Shown here piece after piece: positions 1 to 6,320 of a DNA stretch of 13,290 nt (the first letter of the stretch is position 1; every line of letters starts with the position of its first letter). Both the position numbers and the translations under genes were made by a program. The notes under the pieces were generated by a model that was given only the letters and a program-made list of their open reading frames with translations, was not told where the DNA came from and did not search any database. This DNA is from an uncultured Succinivibrio sp. (GTDB lineage: Bacteria > Pseudomonadota > Gammaproteobacteria > Enterobacterales > Succinivibrionaceae). The stretch lies in assembly GCA_900754255.1 (NCBI GenBank), contig CAAECI010000107.1:1-13290 (forward strand), read 5' to 3'.

Positions 1-182
1 CAAAAAAGCTACTTTAGATGATGAAATGGGATTAACTAGCTGCTGAGAAACTATCGTGTAAGAACAATAACGAGATCTTAGGGTCATAATGGAGGAGCAA
101 AAGGCGATCTAACAGCCCAAAAGAGCAGAAAGCGCCTGCGGTTAGAATGTCGTACATTGCGTGTACACAACGTTCAAAATAA
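1..182. other. Left-edge stretch with no recognised gene
   Basis: Nothing recognisable is encoded here. The only open frame (positions 32-214, minus) starts inside the terminator hairpin of the neighbouring pyrC gene and has no ribosome binding site or family likeness, so I treat it as chance. A small GTACA/TGTAC inverted repeat (about 152-166) is visible but too short to interpret. The stretch is probably intergenic DNA downstream of pyrC. Whatever lies to its left is outside the window. Confidence 0.5.
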
Positions 183-212
183 GCGAAAAAGGCTTTTTTT
201 AGCCTTTTTCGC
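183..212 (-). terminator. Intrinsic terminator of pyrC
   Basis: There is a perfect 12-bp inverted repeat, GCGAAAAAGGCT (183-194) and AGCCTTTTTCGC (201-212), with a 6-nt loop of T on the plus strand. It begins 25 bp past the pyrC stop codon. On the minus strand the stem is followed by TTATTTT, a short U-rich tail. Stem, position and tail fit a Rho-independent terminator for pyrC. The symmetric stem could also stop transcription arriving from the left. Confidence 0.8.
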
Positions 213-236
213 AACTTTAAGTATCAAATATTTTGG

Positions 237-1580
237 CTAGATATGATCAAATTCCAAGGCGCAACCGCATACATCGTCACAAAGACATCCGTTTCTTACG
301 CACAGCCGGCCTGAGACCACGGTGTGAACGACGCTCGTTTTGAAGCTATGTCCTGTAAATGGAGACCATTTGCAGGAGGATGCAATATCGTCTGTGGTAA
401 CCGTGTGACCTGCAATAGGATTGATGATAGCCAGATCTGCGTAGAAGCCCTCGGAAATGCGCCCGCGATCCTTTATACGGAAACGCTCTGCAGGATTGGA
501 GGCGGTTACTTTTATTAGGGTTTCCAAGGTCATTTCGCCACGCTTTACCAGATCCATAAGTGCCGGCAGCAGATATTGTACCCCGGTGCAGCCTGAGGCA
601 CATTGCATATAATTTCCGCGTTTCTTTTCAATTTCATGCGGTGCATGATCGGTACCCACGGTGGTAAGCACGCCCTCCTCTAGTGCCCTGACAATGCTCA
701 GACGATCAAGCTCGGTCTTGACGGCAGGATTGCATTTTAAAAAGCCTCCCAAGCGTTGATAGTCGCAGTCTGAAAAGAACAGATGGGGCAGTGCCGCTTC
801 ACCTGAAATCTGGCGGGTTTTGGCATTTCCGAACATATAGGGGCGCAGCATTTCCACTTCTTCTTTGGTGGAAATGTGCATGATATGCAATCTGGCCCCG
901 GTACCCAGAGCAATGTTTATGGCCTCCTGCGAGGATTTTATGCAGCAGTCGCGATTTCTTATTACCGGATGTACCTCAAAGGGGATCTCGTCACCGTAAT
1001 CCTTGCGGGCGCGCGCGAGATTTTTTGCAATGATTGCGGAGTCCTCACAATGGGTTGCATACATGACGGGGGAGGCCGTAAAGATTTTGACCAAAGCTTT
1101 TTCGTCGTCAACCAGCATATTGCCGGTAGTCGATCCCATGAAGATCTTGATGCCGGCGATGGCATTGGGATCGACGCGTTTTAATTCCTCAATATTGTCG
1201 GCCGAGGCTCCCATATAGAAACCGTAGTTGGCGACGCTGTCCTTTTGTGCTTTGGCCAGCTTGTCATTGAGATCGCGGACGGTGAGCGTAGGCGGGACGG
1301 TATTGGGCATGTCCAAAAAGGAGGTTACTCCTCCCAATACGGCCGCACGTGATTCTAAATAAATAGAAGCCTTCTGCGGCATACCCGGATCACGAAAATG
1401 CACGTGATCATCGATTAGTCCCGGCAGCACCATGAGTCCTGCACAATCTAAAATTTGTGCCTCGGCATCGCTAATGTCGGGATCTATTCTTGCAATTCTA
1501 GATCCGTCCGTCAGCAGATCACTTTGTATAATACGATCGGGACATACCAAGGTTGCATTCTTAAGCAGCAGCTTTCCCAT
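237..1580 (-). CDS. pyrC: Dihydroorotase, class I / allantoinase-like type (447 aa)
   Basis: This enzyme catalyses the reversible cyclisation of N-carbamoyl-aspartate to dihydroorotate, the third step of de novo pyrimidine synthesis, in the cytosol. It belongs to the amidohydrolase superfamily. Visible metal-site residues are H59 and H61 (DDHVHFRDPG), K145 in GIKIFMGST (the position of the carboxylated lysine in related enzymes), H177 in THCED, H232 and H235 in LHIMHIS, and D311 in GTDHAPHE. Length (447 aa) and motifs fit the long class I form rather than the roughly 350-aa class II PyrC of E. coli. The IDDHVHFRDPG and AGIKIFMGSTTGNMLVD blocks resemble, from memory, Bacteroidetes enzymes. The start is supported by GGAGG (1590-1594) nine bases upstream of the ATG. 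The gene is divergent from nudF across 53 bp and ends at a strong terminator. Because it belongs to the wider family with allantoinase and hydantoinase, those activities are the main alternatives. Confidence 0.88.
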   Translation of the reverse strand: MGKLLLKNATLVCPDRIIQSDLLTDGSRIARIDPDISDAEAQILDCAGLMVLPGLIDDHVHFRDPGMPQKASIYLESRAAVLGGVTSFLDMPNTVPPTLTVRDLNDKLAKAQKDSVANYGFYMGASADNIEELKRVDPNAIAGIKIFMGSTTGNMLVDDEKALVKIFTASPVMYATHCEDSAIIAKNLARARKDYGDEIPFEVHPVIRNRDCCIKSSQEAINIALGTGARLHIMHISTKEEVEMLRPYMFGNAKTRQISGEAALPHLFFSDCDYQRLGGFLKCNPAVKTELDRLSIVRALEEGVLTTVGTDHAPHEIEKKRGNYMQCASGCTGVQYLLPALMDLVKRGEMTLETLIKVTASNPAERFRIKDRGRISEGFYADLAIINPIAGHTVTTDDIASSCKWSPFTGHSFKTSVVHTVVSGRLCVRNGCLCDDVCGCALEFDHI

Positions 1581-1609
1581 TTTTTATAACCTCCGCAATT
1601 GTTTTGCAC

Positions 1610-1615
1610 ATTGTA
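1610..1615 (-). promoter_or_regulatory. Candidate -10 box for pyrC
   Basis: On the minus strand positions 1615-1610 read TACAAT, a good -10 hexamer. Transcription would begin about 1603, leaving a leader of about 22 nt that contains the GGAGG ribosome binding site. I see no convincing -35 hexamer at 16-18 bp spacing; that region would overlap the start of nudF. The call rests on the -10 alone. Confidence 0.35.
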
Positions 1616-1633
1616 GGACAGGACTGAGCTTTC

Positions 1634-2266
1634 ATGGACAAAAGTGATAATTTATTCAAACCGAGATTTACCTTAAAAGACGTACGGATCACGGAGAAAA
1701 AAAGAGTTTATAAGGGTTTCTTTGCCATAGACCAATATGTTTTGAGCTATCCGCGTTTTGACGGCGGTGAGCAAAAGCCTCTGCGTCGCGAGATCTTTGA
1801 AAGAGATCACGATGCCGTAGCCATACTTCCCTATGATCCGCAAAGCGATGAGGTCTTACTGATAGAGCAGTTCAGACCGGGAGCTTTGAGTGATCCTGAT
1901 TCCCCGTGGCTTATAGAGGTAGTGGCAGGCATGATCGACGACAAAGAGACTCCTGAGGAGGCCGCCCTGCGCGAGCTTTACGAGGAAGCCGGCTTAAAAA
2001 TTGAAAAAAAAGATTTGAACAGGATCTGTGCCCAATACCCAAGTCCCGGCGGGGCATCCGAATGTACCACCTTGTATTTGGCCAAGACTTCCTTAGCTCA
2101 TATTGCCGCACACGGCGGACTGGATCTTGAGAATGAGGATATACGTGTCTTTAAGGTGAAAGCCAAAGATGCCTTTAAGGAGTGTGAGAACGGGCGTATT
2201 CACAATGCCGCCGCACTTATTACTCTCATGCATCTGCAGCTGCACCATGAGGAGTACCGCCGCTGA
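1634..2266 (+). CDS. nudF: ADP-ribose pyrophosphatase, Nudix hydrolase (210 aa)
   Basis: It hydrolyses ADP-ribose to AMP and ribose-5-phosphate in the cytosol, clearing a reactive sugar nucleotide. A complete Nudix box (GX5EX7REUXEEXGU) runs from G99 to L121, with the metal-binding core RELYEEAG. The YPSPGGASE segment after it and the N-terminal YKGFFAIDQY and RREIFERDHDAVAILPYDP blocks align with E. coli NudF by eye. The length of 210 aa matches the family (E. coli about 209). The start ATG has weak AGGA-like sequences upstream (1616-1623). It is the first gene of the plus-strand run leading to parE, as in E. coli, except that yqiB, which sits between nudF and cpdA there, is absent. Confidence 0.92.
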   Translation: MDKSDNLFKPRFTLKDVRITEKKRVYKGFFAIDQYVLSYPRFDGGEQKPLRREIFERDHDAVAILPYDPQSDEVLLIEQFRPGALSDPDSPWLIEVVAGMIDDKETPEEAALRELYEEAGLKIEKKDLNRICAQYPSPGGASECTTLYLAKTSLAHIAAHGGLDLENEDIRVFKVKAKDAFKECENGRIHNAAALITLMHLQLHHEEYRR

Positions 2267-2357
2267 TATTTAAGATAATTTGCCCTGCACGAGCGCGGAG
2301 CTTTTTCAGCTTGGGTGTAGCTTTTTGTTTTCTGTTGTTGCAGATCGTCAATACAAA

Positions 2358-2363
2358 TATTTT
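2358..2363 (+). promoter_or_regulatory. Weak candidate promoter in the nudF-cpdA gap
   Basis: TTGTTG (2335-2340) and TATTTT (2358-2363) are separated by 17 bp within the AT-rich 229-bp gap between nudF and cpdA. They match the sigma-70 consensus at 3 and 4 of 6 positions, so this is only suggestive. A separate promoter for cpdA-yqiA would explain a gap of this size, which otherwise holds no gene I can support. Confidence 0.2.
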
Positions 2364-2495
2364 TTAACTGAAATTAAAAAATGCCGTCGTTGTCAGATTT
2401 TAGATCTTTACCAACGAGTAGAATTACGCTACTTAAAGTATGCGCAAAGCATTGGTAACAACCTAAAATCAGGCAACAGTCATTTTAATCGTATT

Positions 2496-3329
2496 ATGGA
2501 CAGCGGCGACGTTTTCAACATTACTCCCCAAAGAGAGGACGGCAGATTCTGTGTGCTGCAGATCACCGATACCCATCTGTTCGAGGATGAAAACGGCACC
2601 CTGCTCGGGATCAAAACTCGGGACAGCTTTCAGGCCGTGCTCGATGCCGTTAAGGCAGAAGCTAAAAGTGTCGATTTTGTTGTCGTCACCGGAGATATTT
2701 CACAGGACTACTCGGCGCAATCTTATATAAGATTTGCCGACATGGTTTCCTGCTTCAGTGTTCCTGTTTTTTTTCTGCCCGGAAATCATGACGACGGTCC
2801 TCTTGAATACCGTATGTTCGGAAATTTGGGCGTTTCTACCTCCCGTCATGTGATCTGCGGGAGCTGGCAGTTCGTTTTTTTAAATTCCGAGGTGTATGCT
2901 CAGGCTCACGGCTGGGTGGAGCGTGATGAGCTGGAGCTGTTGCAAGAGGCCGTGATGCGTTATCCGGACAAAAATACCGTAGCTCTGATCCATCATTTGC
3001 CCCTGCTTGTAGGCAGCGCATGGCTCGATACCCAGACATTGCATAATCAGGATGAGTTCAGGGCTTTTTTACGTCATATGCGTACCGTAAAATTGGTATT
3101 GTCGGGGCATGTTCATCAGGAAATCGACGAGATGCGTTGCAACATACGTTATCTGGCAACGCCCTCAACCTCCATCCAATTCATGCCCGGATCTCAGGAT
3201 TTTGAATTGGACACCAAGGCTCCGGGGTGGAGATATCTCACCTTCAATTCCGACGGAAGCTTTGAAAGCTCGGTACACAGACTGGGTGACAACCGTTTTT
3301 CACCCGATTTTAATGCGCGGGGGTATTGA
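2496..3329 (+). CDS. cpdA: 3',5'-cyclic-AMP phosphodiesterase (277 aa)
   Basis: This metallophosphoesterase hydrolyses cAMP to AMP and so tunes CRP-dependent regulation. Numbered from ATG 2496, the dinuclear metal-site motifs are all present: D25-T-H27 (ITDTHLF), GD67 (VVTGDIS), GNHD at 96-99 (LPGNHDD), H166-H167 (LIHHLPL) and GHVH with H205 and H207. The segments LATPSTSIQF and APGWRYLTF, and the C-terminal GY, align with E. coli CpdA from end to end. I chose ATG 2496 because it gives 277 aa against 275 in E. coli. The frame stays open back to 2280, but those extra 72 residues resemble nothing in the family. The ribosome binding site is weak. The stop codon overlaps the yqiA start (TGATG), indicating translational coupling. 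Confidence 0.93.
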   Translation: MDSGDVFNITPQREDGRFCVLQITDTHLFEDENGTLLGIKTRDSFQAVLDAVKAEAKSVDFVVVTGDISQDYSAQSYIRFADMVSCFSVPVFFLPGNHDDGPLEYRMFGNLGVSTSRHVICGSWQFVFLNSEVYAQAHGWVERDELELLQEAVMRYPDKNTVALIHHLPLLVGSAWLDTQTLHNQDEFRAFLRHMRTVKLVLSGHVHQEIDEMRCNIRYLATPSTSIQFMPGSQDFELDTKAPGWRYLTFNSDGSFESSVHRLGDNRFSPDFNARGY

Positions 3330-3907
3330 TGCTTGTTGCTTATATTCACGGGTTTTTATCAGGTCCCAATGCACAAAAGGCCCTCATATTAAAACGATTC
3401 CTAGCAGAGAATTTTCCGTCAGTAGACTTTGAGGCCGCGGATTTTCCGGATACGCCTGCCGAGGCTATAGCCGCTCTCGATATCTTTGTCAGGGAGAGAA
3501 TGCACCGGGAGCTCGTATTGGTGGGAAGCTCCATGGGCGGATTCATGTCCACGGTTTTGCAAAGTCGTTACGGCATGAAAACGGTACTTATCAATCCCTG
3601 CGTACATCCTCAGGATTATTTTGCCGATCTTCTGGGACCTCAGCATAACGATCACAACGGAAGGGACTTTGTGCTTAAGCCGCATATGATCACAACCCTC
3701 AAGGAGCTCGATCAGGAGAGCTTCGGTTTTGATGCCGCCAAAACCATGGTGTTTTTACAGTCAGGCGATGAGGTGTTGGATTATCGCAAGGCTCTTGATT
3801 TCTATAAGGGAGCGGATGTTAGGGTGGAGGAGGGCGGCTGTCATGCCTTTAATGACTTTGAAAGAGTCTGCCCGCTAATAGCACGTTTTGCAGGAGCGGA
3901 TCGTTAA
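3329..3907 (+). CDS. yqiA: YqiA-family alpha/beta-hydrolase esterase (192 aa)
   Basis: A small cytosolic esterase of the UPF0227/YqiA family; E. coli YqiA acts on short acyl esters and its physiological substrate is unsettled. The catalytic triad is visible: S68 in VGSSMGG (GxSxG nucleophile elbow), D147 in SGDEVLDYRKA and H172 in GCHAFNDFE. The oxyanion motif YIHGFLSGP is near the N-terminus. The length of 192 aa matches the family. The ATG at 3329 overlaps the cpdA stop by one base and is preceded by a G-rich GCGGGGGT. A TTG three bases earlier is possible but less likely. The cpdA-yqiA pairing is conserved in gammaproteobacteria, and parE follows after the two-component genes. Confidence 0.9.
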   Translation: MLVAYIHGFLSGPNAQKALILKRFLAENFPSVDFEAADFPDTPAEAIAALDIFVRERMHRELVLVGSSMGGFMSTVLQSRYGMKTVLINPCVHPQDYFADLLGPQHNDHNGRDFVLKPHMITTLKELDQESFGFDAAKTMVFLQSGDEVLDYRKALDFYKGADVRVEEGGCHAFNDFERVCPLIARFAGADR

Positions 3908-4019
3908 ACGCCGAGCCCTCTCCCGTTCCATAAAGAAGATCTCCTCATACTAATCGTTGCCTAAGAATATCGGGCTAAGATCCTCGCCGTCTCTAAATCC
4001 TGGTTACGATTTTTACAAA

Positions 4020-4028
4020 TGCTATACT
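4020..4028 (+). promoter_or_regulatory. Extended -10 promoter upstream of the response regulator
   Basis: TGCTATACT (4020-4028) contains the TGn extension and a 5/6 -10 hexamer TATACT. No good -35 lies 17 bp upstream, which is common for extended -10 promoters. It would give a leader of about 114 nt before the response regulator ATG. That leader contains the stem-loop listed separately. Confidence 0.5.
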
Positions 4029-4099
4029 GCAATTGCTTTATTGTAGGCATTCTTAAAAGCTTAAGTAAAAAGGACTGTCGGTTATCGGCATATGCAAAC

Positions 4100-4134
4100 G
4101 CACGCAGAAATTTTCGGATCTTCTGCATACGTGC
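4100..4134 (+). repeat. Stem-loop just ahead of the response regulator ribosome binding site
   Basis: GCAC (4100-4103) and GCAGAA (4104-4109) can pair with TTCTGC (4121-4126) and GTGC (4131-4134), with an 11-nt loop and a 4-nt bulge. The stem ends three bases before the GAGGAG ribosome binding site at 4138-4143. A translational control or mRNA-stability role is possible but not shown. Confidence 0.35.
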
Positions 4135-4148
4135 AGAGGAGAAGAAAA

Positions 4149-4841
4149 ATGCGAATTCTTTTGGTTGAGGATGACGTACGCATCGCCGAGGAAACCTGTG
4201 AGGCCTTGAAAAAACGCGGTTGCGCCGTTGATGTGCTCAATGACGGCAATGCGGCCCTATATGCTCCGAAGGATACTGATTATGACATCATTTTGTTGGA
4301 TCTGGGCCTGCCCGGTATCGACGGTCTGACGCTTTTAAGGCGTTGGCGTCAAAGCAAGCTTACCACTCCCGTGATCATAATCACTGCCCGTGACGGTATA
4401 GACGATCGTGTCGGAGGGCTTGATGTCGGAGCCGATGATTATCTGGTAAAGCCCTTTGATCTTACCGAGCTTGAGGCGCGTATACGAGCGGTGATGCGTC
4501 GTTCGGGAGCTGGAGTTGAAATTAACAATCTTTCCAACGGACTCATATCCTTAGATCCGGTCACGCATGAGGCATCGGTACGTCGTGATGATAATGACGG
4601 TGAGGAAAGAGTCGAGCCCGTGCAACTTACGGCGCGCGAGTTCTCATTGCTTGAGGCCCTGTTGACCCGTCCCGGAGCGGTGCTGTCACGTGAGGCGCTT
4701 GAAGATAAGCTGTACGGCTACGGTGATGAGGTTGAATCCAATGCCGTTGAATTCATCATCTATAACCTCAGAAAGAAACTGGGCGCCAAGGCCATTAAAA
4801 ACGTCAGAGGTGTAGGGTGGAAGGTCGCAAAGGAAGGCTGA
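4149..4841 (+). CDS. qseB: OmpR-family response regulator, QseB-like (230 aa)
   Basis: A DNA-binding response regulator that acts in the cytosol after phosphorylation by its partner kinase. Receiver residues are present: acidic pocket E7-D8-D9, phospho-acceptor D51 (LLDLGLPGIDG), T79 (IIITARD) and K101 (DYLVKPFD). The C-terminal winged helix (about 150-230) has LTAREFSLLEALL, SNAVEFIIYNLRKKLG and VRGVGW. EDKLYGYGDEVESNAVEF closely parallels the QseB/PmrA branch. I chose ATG 4149 because it follows GAGGAGAAG at good spacing and starts the canonical MRILLVEDD; an in-frame ATG at 4092 would add 19 residues unlike the family. Its 3' end overlaps the kinase gene. Position near parE also matches E. 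coli qseBC. The symbol is by likeness and context; the signal sensed is unknown. Confidence 0.8.
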   Translation: MRILLVEDDVRIAEETCEALKKRGCAVDVLNDGNAALYAPKDTDYDIILLDLGLPGIDGLTLLRRWRQSKLTTPVIIITARDGIDDRVGGLDVGADDYLVKPFDLTELEARIRAVMRRSGAGVEINNLSNGLISLDPVTHEASVRRDDNDGEERVEPVQLTAREFSLLEALLTRPGAVLSREALEDKLYGYGDEVESNAVEFIIYNLRKKLGAKAIKNVRGVGWKVAKEG

Positions 4842-6232
4842 TACGTTCGCTGCGCCTTAGGCTTTGCATTTTTATTTCGGTCATAGGTGTGGTGTTTGCG
4901 GGGATCTTCTGTACACGCTCTTATTACGAGGGCTTGGACGAGATCGAGGCCTACGTAGATGAGGAGCTTTCGCAAATTGCCTCGGTGGTGATTGACTACA
5001 GTCTGCTCATACCCGATCGTCATGAGGATCCTTTTTTAAGAGACAGACTGCTCAATCCCAACTACCTGACCAGACGAGGAATGCGCGGAGCGCAAGCTAT
5101 GGGACCCGTGCCCTCGTTAGGAGATCTCTTTTTCAGGCATCAGGAGATCATCATCGCTCCTATTTATTCAAAGCCCGGGGAGCCTATTTTTTTGCCGCTT
5201 GGCGTTGATGACGGCTTTTATACCGTCATGATCGCCGACAAACGCGTACGTGCGTATGTAGCTACCAACCGCAGCGGCGTTCGCTTTGTGGTGGCACGCC
5301 CCATGGCCTTGGTGGAATCTTTGGCGCGGCGGGCTCTTTTAAGCGAGCTCATGGAGTTTTTATTCCTCATCGTTGTATTCATTCCTGCGGCGGTGGTGCT
5401 CATTTCCTTGATGTTTACTCCGGTCAGAAGATTGGCCCGTTCCATATACAGCCGCCAAAAAAGCGACTTAAGTCCGATCACGGCTGGTGTGCCCTCAGAG
5501 CTTGATCCCTTGATCAATGCCTTAAACCGCCTGTTTCGTTTAACGCACGAGAGTATGCAAAACGAACGTCGTTTCATTGCCGATGCCGCCCATGAAATGC
5601 GTACTCCGCTTACGGCTCTGTCTCTTAAGGTACAGAATTTCGACGAGAAGGGACTTTCAGCCGAGCAGGCCGTGAAGTTGCATGGGATCAGGGAGGCCAT
5701 ACGCAACCAGCAGCAACTCACCAATTCACTGCTTACCCTTGCCCGCTCGCGTTGTAATGGCGGAGATCTTAAGTACGAGGAAATAGACGTCAAGGAGCTT
5801 TTTATAGATCTCATTGATGCTCTAGGGGATCTTGCTGATGATAAAAATATAGATTTCGGGGTTGTGAATATAGAGGTAAGTCATGTGCTCTCGGTACGCC
5901 CGCAATTAAAAACAATATTGACCAATCTGTGCTCAAATGCCATTAAATATACCCCTGCGGGCGGAACCGTGGATTTATGCTGCGTGAAGGTCAAAGGCGG
6001 TTGTGAGATCACGGTTTGTGATACGGGCCCAGGGATCCCTAAAAACGAGCTGAAAAAAGTATTTGAGCCCTTTTATCGCGTGGGCGGGGATACCTCGCGT
6101 ATACAGGGTACGGGCTTGGGCTTAGCCATAGTTAAATCCGCCTGCGATGAGATCGGTGCTCAATGTGAGTTTTCAAATATAAAACCACACGGGCTTAAGG
6201 CCTGTATATGCATAGCAGACAGAAAAATATAG
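4817..6232 (+). CDS. qseC: Sensor histidine kinase, QseC-like (471 aa)
   Basis: A membrane-bound sensor kinase that phosphorylates the preceding regulator. TM1 is about residues 12-33, followed by a periplasmic domain of roughly 145 residues, TM2 about 178-200 and a short HAMP-like linker. The kinase core is complete: H-box with H259 (FIADAAHEMRTPLTALS), N-box with N374 (LTNLCSNAIKYTP), G1 with D402 (VCDTGPGIP), F-box (VFEPFYRVGG) and G2 (GTGLGLAIVKS). The start is probably GTG 4817, which overlaps the regulator by 25 bp and is preceded by AGAGGTGTAGG. No ATG occurs before the first membrane segment. The transmitter matches QseC/PmrB-type kinases, but the sensor domain is too variable to name a ligand. 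A terminator follows the gene. Confidence 0.8.
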   Translation: MEGRKGRLIRSLRLRLCIFISVIGVVFAGIFCTRSYYEGLDEIEAYVDEELSQIASVVIDYSLLIPDRHEDPFLRDRLLNPNYLTRRGMRGAQAMGPVPSLGDLFFRHQEIIIAPIYSKPGEPIFLPLGVDDGFYTVMIADKRVRAYVATNRSGVRFVVARPMALVESLARRALLSELMEFLFLIVVFIPAAVVLISLMFTPVRRLARSIYSRQKSDLSPITAGVPSELDPLINALNRLFRLTHESMQNERRFIADAAHEMRTPLTALSLKVQNFDEKGLSAEQAVKLHGIREAIRNQQQLTNSLLTLARSRCNGGDLKYEEIDVKELFIDLIDALGDLADDKNIDFGVVNIEVSHVLSVRPQLKTILTNLCSNAIKYTPAGGTVDLCCVKVKGGCEITVCDTGPGIPKNELKKVFEPFYRVGGDTSRIQGTGLGLAIVKSACDEIGAQCEFSNIKPHGLKACICIADRKI

Positions 6233-6252
6233 CTTCAAATGCGGGGACTGCA

Positions 6253-6278
6253 CCCGGAACGCTGTCCGGGCTGTTTTT
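6253..6278 (+). terminator. Intrinsic terminator after the two-component operon
   Basis: CCCGGA (6253-6258) pairs with TCCGGG (6265-6270) across a 6-nt loop, followed by CTG and five T (6274-6278). It starts 20 bp past the kinase stop codon and separates that operon from the parE promoter. Confidence 0.65.
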
Positions 6279-6304
6279 ATATTGCATGTCGGCAAGCATG
6301 CATT

Positions 6305-6313
6305 TGCTACAAT
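6305..6313 (+). promoter_or_regulatory. Extended -10 promoter abutting parE
   Basis: TGCTACAAT (6305-6313) has the TGn extension and a 5/6 -10 hexamer (TACAAT). It ends only seven bases before the parE ATG, so the expected transcription start falls on or beside the start codon. TTGCAT (6282-6287) upstream is 20 bp away, too far for an ideal -35. It lies just after the terminator, where a new promoter is expected. Confidence 0.5.
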
Positions 6314-6320
6314 ATGCTTC

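Noticed and set aside
32..214. 60-codon open frame on the minus strand at the left edge
   Set aside because: It starts within the pyrC terminator hairpin, has no ribosome binding site and resembles no known protein.
2280..2495. In-frame 72-residue N-terminal extension of cpdA
   Set aside because: It has no family likeness, starts at a non-ATG-like context 14 bp after nudF, and ATG 2496 gives the normal CpdA length.
4092..4148. Earlier ATG for the response regulator
   Set aside because: It would add 19 residues before the canonical MRILLVEDD. The strong ribosome binding site lies before ATG 4149.
5218..5814. 198-codon minus-strand frame opposite the sensor kinase
   Set aside because: It is Ser/Arg-rich, mirrors the kinase gene and has no recognisable domain.
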